Assembly (NCBI GenBank): GCA_002286715.1
Contig: NSJX01000008.1
Span: 397,630 to 461,629, forward strand
DNA length: 64,000 nt
Source: Dentipellis sp. KUC8613
Lineage: Eukaryota > Basidiomycota > Agaricomycetes > Russulales > Hericiaceae
Direction of reading: 5' to 3'
Part shown: positions 21,513-32,918 of the stretch, piece after piece
How positions within the stretch are numbered: the first letter of the stretch is position 1
Layout of the letters: each line of letters begins with the position of its first letter
Notes under the pieces: generated by a model
Seen by the model: the letters and a program-made list of their open reading frames with translations, nothing else
What the model was told of the DNA's origin: nothing
Database searches by the model: none
Made by a program: the position numbers and the translations under genes

Positions 21513-24500
21513 ATGGCCAATTACCTCCCAATGCTCCTCGTCTCTGTCACCACCAATGCCGTGCCCGACGACACCTCCCTCTCGACGCAGCCTCGTGGCC
21601 AGGTCGACTATCTTTCCCACGAGTGGCGCGAGGAGGACGTCTGGCGCTCATGGCGCAACATGACCCGACAGAAGAACGAGATCGCGAACGGTGCCCGCCT
21701 CGAGAATGCTTCCTGGCGCACCTGGTGGAAACAGCGCAACAAGCTGAAGACCATTAGCCCTGAGACCCTCAATTGGTGCGTGTCTGCCCTCTCACAACTC
21801 CCTGCGCCCTTATATCTCTCCCCGCTATCGCACCTCGCGCCACGCACGCCTTCACTCCTCCACCCCCATTTCATATACTGATACATGCCATTCTCTTATC
21901 AGGCTCAAGGACTCCGATGTCACTTGGCTATACGGGCCTCTTCACACCGCTGTCGATTGGACACCTCCCCCCAAGCCCGACGACAGCTCGAACAACAAAG
22001 ACTACACGTTCGGCCCCCACACACCCTCACCTCCCTCTCCCTCGCCTGCCGACGAGTCGACCCCTCACGCCCCCTGGAAGAAGCCTATCCTCAAGCACCG
22101 CAGCATCTCGGATCTGCTCACTTCCGCACTCCCATCGCTAACGCATACAGGCGCTGAAGACGCCTATCTTGAAGACGACGACGACGAAGCTGACGCATAC
22201 GAGGACGAACTCTCCGGTACCCAGACCGAGCATGACGACAAGGACAAGGGGCGTCGCCCGCCCCTGCTCCAGACGAAAAGCGATACGAACGTTGCGCGCT
22301 GGGCGCGTGGCCATGGCCACCCGTTCCGGAAGGACAGCCCGCCGCGCATTATTGCGCCCGTTTCCTTCGCCCCCGCCCCACCGGCGCTAGACCAGCGCTC
22401 CGGTTCCTCAGACACGGCAGGAAGCCGCTCTTCCCAGGATCTTGTGGGTCATGTCAACGGCAACGGCAACGGAGGCAAGAAGAAGCATATAAGCTTCAAC
22501 ACTTACGTAGAACAGTGCATTGCGATCGAGTCGCCGCAAGTGAAGCGCGGTGGCGACGTTGGACGACTCGGTGCTGGTGGAGCGGGTACTGCAGGAGGGG
22601 GAAAGAGACAGAAACTTGTGTATGAGTACGATTGGGACGATGGGTCAGTGCAGTTCTCTTTTCCGCGCCCAGTGACACTCATTTGCCCGTATCATCTCTG
22701 CGATGCGGATAGATATGACGAGGACACGGAAGCCTGGGTCCACGATGATTCCGATGTCGACGAGGACATGGTCCCTCAGGACCATACTTTCAACCACGAT
22801 TCGACATCCACGCAGGGCTCTTCGGATGCGACCGCATCCGAGCACGACACCACCTCTAATTTTGTCACTCCGACATCTTCATCGCGATCGCCCCGCCCGT
22901 CCCGCTCCCCCTCGCAATCGCCGTCCGACGACAACTCCGACAACTCAGACGACGACATGCTCGAGATGCGCCCGCGCTCGCGCTCGAACTCGCTGACCCG
23001 GTCGCCCGTGATGGGGCCCCCGGGCCAGTTCCCACCCACCCCGATGACGCACAACGCGCCCTATCCACACCACCCGCCGGCCCACGCATTCGGCGCGCGC
23101 CCGCCGCTCGTGCGCACCACGTCGATCGACAAGGAGAAGGCGCACGTCACGATCGCGCCCATCGCCCCGACGTTCCTGAAGACCGCGCCCGGGCAAGCCG
23201 GCCTCGTGTACGTGCCCTCCGGGTACGCGATCGCCGGCACGCGCAGCTCGAACGGGTCCAGCGAGGACGTCTACCGCCACCGCGAGGGCCGCTCGCGCTC
23301 GCAGAGCAGCGGGTCCGCGTCGGGCTCGGGCGAGCGTAGCCCCGTCGAGCGCGTGCCCAGCGCAGAGGCGCTCCCGCTCCCGCCCGTCGACGGCCCCAGC
23401 CCGAGTTCAAGCGCAGTGCAGCAGCGCAGCCCGCTGAACCCGCACGCGCCGCTCGTGCACAGCCCGCTCGGCGTGCAGGAGGCCGCGATCGACTACTTCG
23501 GCGACCCGCCGCAGGCGCAGGCGCAGCCGCGGGTCCTCGTCGAGCGCGCGCCCGCCGTGGACCACGAGGAGCGCCGCGGGCGGAGCCGCAGCCGCAGCCG
23601 CAGCCACTCGCGGACGCCGTCGCCCGCGGAGCTCGCATGCTCGCCGCCGCCCGCGGCCGCATCGTCATCGTCATCGTCGTCGGCGGCATCCACGTCGAAG
23701 CCCGTGCCGATCGCGCGCAGCGCGTCGCACGAGTCCGCGCTGCTGTCGCCGCCGGCGCGCGGGCGCTCGAGCGCGCCTGCGCAACCGAGTTCGAGTTCAG
23801 GTTTGGGTTCGCACGCCCATTCACGCGGGCGCAGCGCGACGCGCGGCAGCTCGTCGTTCTCGGACCGCGAGCGCTCGTCGAGCCGCGGCGGCGCGGGGTC
23901 GCCGATGGGCAGCGTGAGCCCGACGGGCGGGTACAGCGCGTACGCGAGCGGGCGCACGCGCGGCGCGGGCCCGCGGCGGGAGGAGCGCGGGCGGTCTGGC
24001 CGGAGGACGGGGAGCAGCGATTCGGAGGGCCCGAGCGCGGGGAGTCCGCCGGAGAAGGAGAAGGAGAGGGAGAAAGAGCGCGAACGCGAGCGAGAGCGAC
24101 CGGCGCCGGTGATTGCGATTCCGCCGAGCATCGAGGAGACGACGGAGGAGGAGCTGACGCGCTCGCGGCAGCCGACGCCCGCGAACTCGCCCGTCGCGGT
24201 GCGCGCGCTCAAGGCGGTCCTCGCGGAGCACGAGGCGAGCCAGCAGCAGCCTGCGGGCTCCGGGTTCTGTCCGTCCAGCCCGGACAAGGGCAAGGGCAAG
24301 GGCCGCGCGGGCCCCGGTGACGAGCGGGACGGGGACGCCCGGCGGGTGACGAGTCCCGAGCGCGAGGCGGGCTTGGTGAGCCGCGCGGCGGATATTGTTA
24401 CTGCGTCTGCGCGCGGGCTGTGGGGTGCGTTTTGGAATAGCGGGCCGCCGGGCGCGGCGGTGGGGAGCAGTAGTAGTAGTAGTGGGACGAGTAGTCCCAC

Positions 24501-24522
24501 TGCGGGGGGTGTTGTTTATTGA
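21513..24522 (+). CDS. Reg1-like PP1 regulatory subunit (GATA-like/DUF1752 domain)
   Basis: Exon 1 is 21513-21775, the intron is 21776-21902, and then a long exon follows (up to 960 aa). Near the N-terminus is the conserved block SHEWREEDVWRSWRNM, then SWRTWWKQRNKLKTISPETLNW, then LKDSDVTWLYGP, read here as separate short motifs. This is the region shared by yeast Reg1 and the N-terminal areA GATA-like domain. At about residue 280 is KKHISFN followed by TYVEQCIAI, matching the PP1-docking motif of Reg1. Reg1 targets the Glc7 phosphatase to Snf1 during glucose repression; a comparable role is inferred. The rest is disordered, with Ser/Arg and acidic tracts and an RE-repeat near 24060-24100. 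A 69-nt in-frame intron at 22644-22712 is likely and would reduce the protein to about 937 aa. Confidence 0.85.
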
Positions 24523-25733
24523 TTCTGTTTGTTGTGGTGAGCTTTCTTTTTAGGTGCCTGGATGAAGGTGTTGATACTGACGGGTGGTTCCTTGGGTTTA
24601 GGCTGTTTGTTTCTGCTTCTTGGGTGTCTGCGCGTGTGCTCGGTTGTTTGTCGAGTGCGCGACGCGGTGTACGATGGGCATCTGCCGCTTGGGTACCTAA
24701 ACCCCTGCGGCGGTCGCCTACGCTGTTGTTGGTCTGTGCGATGTGACATTTCGTTCCGTTCCGTCATCCTCATCCTCATCCGTGTCCATCCATCTTCTCT
24801 TTCCGGCTGTTCCGTCTGCTTTCCTCGCCATATGTTTATCTCGTCCATTTTACAGCTTTTACATTTTACGCTTCACTTTTTTGACGTTCTACATCCTCAT
24901 CCTCACCGTGTTGTCTCACCTATAGCGCGCGCATACATACCCTACCCTCCGCCGCCTAATTGCCCCCACCCCCTCCCTCCCCGCGGGGCCCCTCATCCCA
25001 TTCCATCCATCTGCCCACGACCACCGTCCATCGATCATCCGTGCATTCGCTCACCCGGACACGTCCGCATCATCCTGCTTCGCACCGTACATACAAACAA
25101 ACGTTCCATCCATCGCATTCTTCTCTTCTTGTCGACTGACGTTGGTGCTGGTACTGTAATGTGTTGCGTGGGCGTGTGGTGTGTGGTGTGGTGTGTACTG
25201 TGGTGTGGTGTGGTGTGGTTTGTGTACGATGTGTACTTATGTACTGTGGCCCGGCCGCCGGGACCCGAGCTCTCTGCTTCTTTCTTCCTGCCCTTGACGC
25301 CCGTGTGCTCGCTCGACACTCGCCATCGCGCGCGACCGCCACGCGTCCGACCGTTAACACGAACGCACTGGACTAGCCCGGCGCGTCGACCTTGCAACGA
25401 CGACGACAAATGCGGTAACATTGATGTCGGTGTCGGCGGCAACTGCAGCTTGCGAATACGAGCTGCGCGGATATCTGAGCGGTGAATTACATAGTGAATG
25501 TACGATACCATGGTCGGTCGTGGGAGCGGTCTGGACGCTGGCATTGGGCGGTGGAGGCGGAAGTAATTTTTAATCAAGGCATATACATATTTATCGTTGT
25601 AGGACCAGTGTATTGTAGTGTTTACGGAGCTAGGTACGGTGTCATGAAATTCGTTCTCCTCATGGGACTCAGTCTGAGCCGATCGTTCCGGGTTCGAAAG
25701 CAGTCGATATGCTTGGAGACGTTTGTCTGCCAT
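24523..25733. other. Intergenic with GT-rich low-complexity DNA
   Basis: Convergent 3' regions. Pyrimidine-rich DNA at 24770-25080 and a GTGGT/GTGTG repeat at about 25168-25222. A 307-codon open frame (24562-25485) translates to Cys/Pro/Arg-rich text across these repeats and is not credible. Confidence 0.5.
25168..25222 (+). repeat. GTGGT/GTGTG microsatellite
   Basis: Imperfect repetition of GTGGTGTG over about 55 nt. Confidence 0.7.
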
Positions 25734-26793
25734 TCAGAATGGCGTCACAATGTCGATCTACCCGGTAAACAGTGAGTGACCGTACGTTGCGGGGGTGCCT
25801 CTTTATGACTGCATCTACACTCACTTTGGAAATTGTCTCGTTGAGCATCTTTGCAAAGCGGGAAGTAAATTCCGTCACTGCGCATGCTGCTCCTTCCCGA
25901 CATTCAGAGCAAGTCCATTCGGAGAGTAGGCTGTTTTGGATGACCGCGGGGGACGTCACTGAAGATGGGTGAGGGGCATCTTCGACGGCATCGCTAATCG
26001 CGGCCATGAGCTTGATGAAGCGCCGCGAAACCACAATATCCGGATACATGATCGAGGTATTCGATTTGCATAGTTTGACGGAGCCTGGGCACGAACATGG
26101 AAACTTGGGATCAGAGGCTTTAATAGGTGATTCGACCCCAAGAGGACGCGGCACGTCCTCGACGGTGACCCAGAGGCCCCAAGATTTTGTTCGCATATGA
26201 CAGAGTTTCATGCATCTGCGCTGGTACACTAGCAATTTACACGCCGCCGAGGCCGGGATGTTGTCGAACTCGTCAACAATGGTCCCCGTGAAGAAGGGCT
26301 TGCGCAGCGTGGCTTTCGCTGCGGCCATCACGACGTCCTTCCATTGATGCGCCCATCCGATTGCGAAGACCTGTTCGGGATGATCTTCTGCGGCGTCAAG
26401 GAGCTTCTGCCTGAAGAAGTCATCGACATTGTCAATCTGGAACTTGCTCGTTACGGCGAGCGCCTGTCTCACGTCTTTGAGACTGCTCAAGGGCGGCGGA
26501 GGCCCAGGGTAGCAGAAGCCGAGCAGCATCCTCAGCACCTTCTCGTTCTCCGCCATGTCGACGATCGGGATGTCGCTGTCGGTCTCCGCAGTAGGGGGCT
26601 GGGGAACCGAGAATGTATCGTCAAAGACGGGAGAGGCTATCTTCAAAATGAGCTTGTGCAGACGAAATTGGACGCCATCGGACGAGCGGAGGACGACATC
26701 GCCATCGGCATAATAGAAAGTAGGGCTGGTCCTGGGAGGGGAGGGGAGGGAGGCCGCGGAGACTTGGGGCTTGGGAGTTGGCGGCCGCGGCAT
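25734..26793 (-). CDS. BTB/POZ-domain protein (BTB-C)
   Basis: Two exons (26793-25825 and 25757-25734; 330 aa). A Pro-rich leader is followed by the BTB core ([30 protein letters not shown]). The mid-region has AIGWAHQWKDVVMAAAK and ATLRKPF, repeated almost identically in BTB-E. The C-terminal module has CSC, then RRFIKLM (no Trp), then CSEC. The 67-nt intron ends TAG at 25758 and the last exon encodes IDIVTPF, the same peptide as in BTB-E but with different codons. Same coding length as BTB-E, so the two are recent duplicates separated by BTB-D. Confidence 0.88.
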
Positions 26794-27290
26794 GTTAATG
26801 AATGGTGTGGCGAAGTTTCAGTCGTCTGGTAGGGTCAGAGGGGGCATTCTGTGAACGCGAGACTAACTCACTGGGGGGAGAGGATCAGGAGGCTTGTCAA
26901 TATGAGACCTGGGCGAACTTGGTGTACTTAAAGGATCGACTAGCGCTCCGAGCTGTTATCTATCTCCTATCGTAGTCAGAGGTACTTGACGTGCCAATGC
27001 TTCGAAGAAGCCGAAATGCTGCGGAGGTCACATCTTGTGGACGGGAGTGTTCTAGGGGAAGTTTAAGCTGCGCAAATGCCAGCATACAGGGTTCCGCAGC
27101 GAGCACTTGACTTGGAGGGTCGAGAAACTTACTTCCGCGGAATAATGGCTTCCCGAGCATCCCAGAGAATCGTAGCGGAATTCAATGGATCAATATAGAG
27201 ATATGGATATGCCGTCACAGCGAGGAAAGTTCGTACTAACGAACAAAGGAAGTTGAAATGAGATCGGCGCCGTTATTCAGAGACCATTTA
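26794..27290. other. Intergenic between tandem BTB genes
   Basis: About 500 bp holding the BTB-C promoter. No gene seen. Confidence 0.5.
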
Positions 27291-28302
27291 CTAAAAAGGA
27301 GTCTCAAGCTCGACCTATCCATGCAAGGGATTCGCAATCAGCAAGCTGGCATTTGATAAGGACTGGAAAACAGACCTGCGACATTTTGTACGTCAAATGC
27401 GTCAAGAACAACCCGTTGAACCCATCCAATGCACCCTCCACACCGTCACGGCAGACCTCGCATTTGCCCGCATCCTTCAGCGTCGGCCCCAAGATTGCAG
27501 CGGAAGTGATGATTTCAGACCGCGGATCCTTCGCCAATGCATTGTAGAGTCTGCTCATATGCTCCACCCACCAATAAGGAACCGTCAACGCATGCGCCCA
27601 ATCCTTCGACCTTGTTCCTCGCCGGTACTGTACACAGTAGCACCGATTTGGCTTTCCAGCGACGGGACGGCCTAACCGGCTGGGGTTAAGCCACGCCTTC
27701 CAGTTCAGCGCGAGCTGTGCGACCACGGCTTTGCGTCTGTTCTGGTAGTCCTGCAGCTTCCAGAATGCTTCTCCGGAAACGTTTCTGAACTCGGCGAAAT
27801 CTGACGGCCCCAAGGGCAGCCTCCCGTCGGCGTGCTTCGCAGCCGCAAGCACGATGTCCTTCCACTCGTACCGCCAAGCGAGGGCGAAAACTCGTTCCGG
27901 GGCAGTGGGCGCGACGTTCATCAGACATCGCTTCAGCATGTCCATGGGCCCCGGCATCTCATACTTCCGTATGAGGTCCAATGCGATCTTGATATCGTCG
28001 AAGTGCCCAAATGATGGGAAATATGCATGGGCGTACATAAATCCCAACAAAATTTTGAGAGCGCGGCTGTCTTCTGTCATGTTGACGACTGAAAGCTCTG
28101 GCGAGCCGCCGGCATCGGGAGGCTGTGGCATAGCCAACATGTCGATGAAAATAGGGGAGGATTTCGATAAGATGAACTTGTGGACGTGGAAGTCGACCCT
28201 ATCGCATGAGCGCAGGACGATGTCTGCATCTGCATCTCTGAACGGGGCCTCAGCAAGCGTAGATGTTGGATGAGGGTCCGATGGCGGGGTATCAGACATC
28301 AT
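27291..28302 (-). CDS. BTB/POZ-domain protein (BTB-D)
   Basis: Two exons (28302-27376 and 27314-27291; 316 aa). The BTB core starts APFRDADADIVLRSCDRVDF, then HVHKFILSKSS. The helical mid-part contains RVFALAWRYEWKDIVLAAAK. The C-terminal module is CYC followed by VQYRRGTRSK, WWVEHM and CEVC. It shares DADAD, RSCDR, the RRGTR motif and the last-exon peptide (VELETPF here, LGLETPF in BTB-F) with BTB-F, so those two form a subgroup. The intron is 61 nt with donor GTCTGT; without splicing the frame ends in an unrelated tail at 27304. Confidence 0.87.
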
Positions 28303-29273
28303 GTGATGGTGCAGAGAGGATGAGCGAGAGATGAAAGTGAGTACCGTAGAGGGATGACTGTCAAGATATGTTCGATGAATCGAGACGACACAGACCTAAG
28401 GAAAGCATCGCCCACGGTGGGAAAGCGCCTATGACTGCCTCGAGGTAAAGCTCTTCGCTCTGTAAGGAAGAGCACTCGCCTCGAGAAACGAGTGCCACCG
28501 TGACAGCGCTAGCTGCCTGGGCTGATCAAAATTCGCCGTCCTTCGAGTCTTCGACTGAGCATTGAAACCTCGTGAGCACATCTTGTTCTCTGCAGCAATT
28601 CTGGGGCTTTTTGAAAGGAGAGAAGTCTCGTACAGCTGACCCTGCTTGCGATAGAGACAGAATGTAATAAGAGGAATTTTGGCCAGCAACTTGCAGAAAC
28701 GTTCTCGGTAATTGCCGAATTGAGACTGCAACAACAAATTCTTACTACTGCATGGCCATTTTTCTAATTTGAAGCTACCTGCGTGCTGCACACCCAAACC
28801 ACTATACCGCTTGCCATTCGAGAAAGAGTACGGCGCTCTTACGACATGTCTCGACCCCCAAGCTGGCTGCAGCATCTTGAACGGCAATCGCTCGCCGTTA
28901 GTAAAACACTGAGCTCTAGAACACTTCAATGTGTCTGGAGAGTGCGCATCGTGTAGCTGAACTACCATCCTCACGGCAAGTATCAGTACCATATACCGAA
29001 GCAAGACGTCCATCAGTTCATCCTCGGGCAGCGACTCATCTAAAACGGCTTCATCTCAATGAACGCACCGAGCGCCGACACTGCCCTGTCTTCACACATC
29101 AAGCACGTCCTCGCTGCCGTCAACCTCGGCATGACAGTCGTCAGGAAGGCTACTGGAGACAGATGAGGCGCGTTGAGATAACACGTCGTGGGCCGTACCC
29201 ATCAGGCAGGTCGACCAGTCGGCTATATTGATGAGTAGTCAGACAGCTCAAGCTCATGATTTCTATCTGCTAT
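28303..29273. other. Intergenic with one unassigned open frame
   Basis: About 970 bp. A 194-codon minus frame (28429-29013) has several Cys and basic residues but no recognisable motif, no paralogue here and no obvious relation to the BTB family. It may be chance or a decayed gene. Confidence 0.4.
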
Positions 29274-30328
29274 TCAGAAGGGCGTAACGATGTCAATCTA
29301 ACCAGATAAAAATGAGCCAGAGGTCGAGGAAGTCCCTTAAGCATCGCAAGAACACTCGCCTTAGAAATAATACCATCAATCCTCTCAGCAAAACGAGTCG
29401 TAAAACCCTCCACTGCGCGCACTGCGCCTTCCCGGCAATCAGCGCACGACGGCGTGGATACAAGGCTCTGCCCGATGACCGCGAGGGATGTCACTGTAGA
29501 CGGATGAGGGGCACCTTTGACGGCATCGACAATCGCGCCCATCAACGCGACGAAGTGCCGCGAGACCATAAGATCCGGATGAGTGCGATCGTTGTAGGGG
29601 TCGGATCCTGTGATCCTGACGGAGTCCGGGCATGAACATGGGCTTTCAGGTATATGGCTTCTAGGGGCTGCTTTAACCCCGAGAGGGCGCGGCGCGTCCT
29701 CGAGGGTGACCCAGATGCGCCACGAGTCTGCCAGCGCACCGCAGCGCCGAATGCATTCGCGCTGGTACGCCAGCAGTTTCCAAGCCGCTGAGGCCGGAAT
29801 GTCGTCGAATTCGTCGACAACAGCCCCAGTGAGGAAGGGCTTGCGCAGCGTGGCTTTCGCTGCGACCATCACGACGTCCTTCCATCTCTGTGCCCATCCG
29901 ATGGCGAAGACCTGTTCTGGATGTTGTTCCGCGAAGGCGAGTAATTTTTGTTTGAAGAAGTCGTCGAGAGTGTCCATCTCGTATTTCTGTGCGACGGTGA
30001 GGGCCTGTTTCGCGTCTTTGAGGGTGCCCAAGGACGGCGGAGGCCCAGGGTAGCAGAAGCTGAGCATCGTGGCGAGCGTTTTCTCGTCCTCTGCTACATA
30101 GACAACCTGGGCATTGTCCTGCTGGGGGGTCTCATCCTCGTCAACGTTGGTTTTAGGGGCTGGCTTGGGAAGTGACAACGCTTCGTCGAAGACGGGAGAG
30201 GCCATCCTCAAGATGATATTGTGCACGCGGAATTGAACACCATCAGATGAGCGGAGGATGGTGTCGCCATCTAAGTAGTTGAACGTGGAATTGGTCCTGG
30301 GGAGAGTGTCGGAGGTATTAGATGACAT
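29274..30328 (-). CDS. BTB/POZ-domain protein (BTB-E), GC-AG last intron
   Basis: Two exons (30328-29360 and 29297-29274; 330 aa). Close paralogue of BTB-C: BTB core YLDGDTILRSSDGVQF, then VHNIILRMASPVF; mid-region AIGWAQRWKDVVMVAAK; C-terminal module CSC, RHFVALM, CADC. The last intron (29298-29359, 62 nt) has a GC donor (AAG|GCGAGT) and a TTAG acceptor. Joining there gives IDIVTPF and stop, identical in protein to BTB-C. The alternative GT four bases further in would give a stop within three codons. Unspliced, the frame adds an unrelated tail to 29270. Confidence 0.86.
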
Positions 30329-31075
30329 GGTGTTTCTGGGAATGAAGAATGACGCTGCGGTAAATCAGAATGGACTGCTCGAGTCATGAAAGACATTCTG
30401 TGGGGATTGAGGATTGAGTAGACTTACGAGGGTTAGAGGTCTACAACAAACGAACTTAACAGTATATGCCAGGACGAGTTGCCCAGCGCCATCCCTTCTT
30501 GACCTTCGACCACAACCTTCCTATTTGGGACGCCCCCTAGTCGCCAGTGCACAGCGGTGGCACGTCGCCATTGCACGCCGGTGACAATCATCTACCCTAC
30601 CGATCTTATTAATGTCATCGCTCTCATCCGCTTTCACGTCAAGGGGACATCTTCCCCACTTCCCTTCCTCCGATCGTCGCAGGATCGACCTCCTCTACGC
30701 ATCCTCAACACCGTATCGCGCTGATCACTTCGTCTCCCTCCTGCCCTTCTCCTCTCATCCCAGCCGAGTGCAACCCCAGCTGGACCCACCTCTACTCTGC
30801 TTCGCGCAGAGCCGTCACTGGTTGACGGTGCGTAACAACCCCACTGACTGGATGGCCGGCGGGAAGGCCCAATGGTGGCCGCCCAACGACGAACACCCAC
30901 CACCCGTCACATAGTAGCTGGGGCCCCCGGGAGTTTGTGGGATGCTTAGGTTTTGGTTGTGCAGGACGTTGTGGATTGAGGCGTAGCGTGGGGGAGTTTG
31001 TCGAGGGCGACGTGGTGGATCTCAGCCGCCAGTCGGTCTCGTACAGAGGGAGGGAGGCCAGTCATCAGTTTCCAT
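30329..31075. other. Intergenic left flank of the gap region
   Basis: GC-rich DNA with a 100-codon plus frame (30612-30914) ending shortly after a Trp/Pro-rich stretch. I recognise no family. The BTB-E promoter lies at the left end. Confidence 0.4.
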
Positions 31076-31170
31076 TCTTTTACAGTGTTCATTTCCGGCC
31101 GGCAAGAATTCGCCCTCCTTTGGAGAAGTCCCTTACGTCCCAAGTGTCACTCACTACAGCCACACCACCC
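31076..31170 (+). repeat. 95-bp direct repeat, copy 1
   Basis: Exact match, base for base as read, to 32043-32137. The copy ends precisely where the run of N begins. Confidence 0.9.
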
Positions 31171-31180
31171 NNNNNNNNNN
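31171..31180. other. Assembly gap (10 N)
   Basis: Ten N characters, probably a scaffolding gap of unknown true size. Confidence 0.98.
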
Positions 31181-32042
31181 GCTCGTGCGCCGTCTCTCGT
31201 GCGCTGCTTTACGCTGAGTGCCGCCCATTTTGCTCTGTCATGCCTGCGCCGTCCGTGCACTTGCTCTGTTGTGTTGCACCCCACAATGCTGTGTTGTGCT
31301 TCCTGCTGTATGTACTTTTTAACTGTGATTTTTTCAATGCTGACATTTAGTAGTGGCTATTGTTTCTCATATATCATTAAGCCTTATGTGAGTTCACATG
31401 TATGTTGATTTGTTATTGTGCTTGTGCGTCATATGTTTATTCTTCCATTCAAATCCAGGTACTGAAAATTCTGTGGGATATCTTGAAGGGAGTCACCTGT
31501 CCTCTGTGTAAAGCAAGTTATTTTTTATATTATATCTATAGTTTGATGTAGTGTATCATAGTTCTGGCAATAAAATCTATCATCATTTCTATTCCAGTGT
31601 CCTCAATATCAATGCAAGTGTTCCTGTTATTGAAGCCAACAACATTTTAATAGCTGCAGGATTCCTTAGGCCAACGACCAAACCTGATAATTTCTATAGT
31701 GATGAGATTAAGATGCCTTTGTAGATAGCAACATATCTTTATACATAGCAAGAGACCTTCTATAGCAATCATAGGACTATCAAGACAGATATCTTTCTAC
31801 TTGCCTATTCAGATTATCTGGCCTATAAGCTGCTTTATAATATGGTTAAATTTCTGAGATGCATAACCATTTCACTTTTAGAAGACCTCTATTATGATAA
31901 TGCAAAGAACAAAAGATCATGCAAAATCATCACAAGAATTGGATGATGATTCATGTGAAATGATGTAACAATTTGAAGTCAAGACATATCCACCCTCAAA
32001 GATGAATCAGTACCTGCCGCTTGCCGGCCCACTCCTCACTAG
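31181..32042. other. AT-rich block between direct repeats
   Basis: From about 31300 to 32000 the sequence is much more AT-rich than the rest of the window. It has frequent stops on both strands and no ORF of note. It is bounded by the gap on the left and copy 2 of the 95-bp repeat on the right. It could be an insertion, a decayed mobile element or wrongly placed sequence. No terminal repeats, transposase or reverse transcriptase motif was seen. Confidence 0.6.
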
Positions 32043-32137
32043 TCTTTTACAGTGTTCATTTCCGGCCGGCAAGAATTCGCCCTCCTTTGGAGAAGTCCCT
32101 TACGTCCCAAGTGTCACTCACTACAGCCACACCACCC
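32043..32137 (+). repeat. 95-bp direct repeat, copy 2
   Basis: Identical to 31076-31170. It continues without a break into the right flank (CCACCCTTAAGAAG). Confidence 0.9.
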
Positions 32138-32918
32138 TTAAGAAGCCCGTGGGACTCAAGACAAAGTACCGTACGCCTTCCGACCCGATAGGGGAGGCCC
32201 TTCGGGGCCGCGCTCTACACGCACACCCTTCCTGGGGAGATGGGAACGCATCGCTGAGGTGGTACGGGAATCGGGTTGGGCTGGAGCTTTGAGGTGGAGT
32301 CGACGAGGGCCGGGTTTCCCGTGATAGTTAGTGTACTTTACACACACTTCCCCTGGCTTATACCGGAAGTATAAAGCAAGGTCGCGCTGCTGCCGGCGGG
32401 CAGTAGCATTGGCGAGATTCCAAAAAAAAAAAAAAAAAAAAGAGTTGCCCAGCGCCCCAAGACACTCCGCATCGGTTTCTGATGCGGTAAGCCGGACTTA
32501 TCAGTCAATTGACAACAGGAGTTCCTGGTTCCGTGGTGCATGAACACGTCCCGCAACATGACGTTGCATAGGTAAGCTTTATGGGCCCTAATTTATGTAC
32601 TCTTGAAATCGCAGGAAAATGATGAGAAGGAGTACCGCCGGATCATTGGGCAGAGCCTCGTGGGGAGCCGGCGCGGTCACGCGTTACGTCAGCAGAGCGA
32701 CGCGACAAGTCGGTGGCGGACAAAACTCCTTCGAAACCACAACATAAATTTCTTTCTCTTGTTCTTCCCCTCTACCATCTTCTCTCTTCGTCCCCTCTAC
32801 ACTCCATAGTCTGTTCTTGCACCGCCGAGCCACGCTCACTGTTCTACCACTTCCTACTGCCTCTTACCAACGTGCTCGACGACAAGTTCATATTTCAACC
32901 ATCTACGTGCCTTCAACT
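32138..32918. other. Intergenic with a long A tract
   Basis: Contains a 20-nt A run at 32422-32441 and, from about 32740, the pyrimidine-rich leader of the next gene. A plus frame through the repeat (32002-32292) is not recognised. Confidence 0.45.
32422..32441 (+). repeat. Poly(A) tract, 20 nt
   Basis: Uninterrupted run of 20 A. It may be a slippage-prone tract or the 3' end of a retroposed sequence. Confidence 0.9.

Noticed and set aside
23147..24500. Minus-strand frames of 225-335 codons inside the Reg1-like gene
   Set aside because: Shadows of GC-rich codons in the real exon on the plus strand.
24562..25485. 307-codon plus-strand open frame downstream of the Reg1-like gene
   Set aside because: It crosses pyrimidine tracts and a GT-rich repeat; the translation is low-complexity and unlike any family.
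28429..29013. 194-codon minus-strand frame between BTB-D and BTB-E
   Set aside because: No recognised motif, no paralogue in the window; could be real but not supportable.
30612..30914. 100-codon plus-strand frame before the gap, considered as a small secreted or pheromone-like gene
   Set aside because: No signal peptide, no CaaX end and no family match.
31181..32042. AT-rich block considered as a transposon
   Set aside because: No terminal inverted repeats, transposase, integrase or reverse-transcriptase motif could be seen; left as unexplained.
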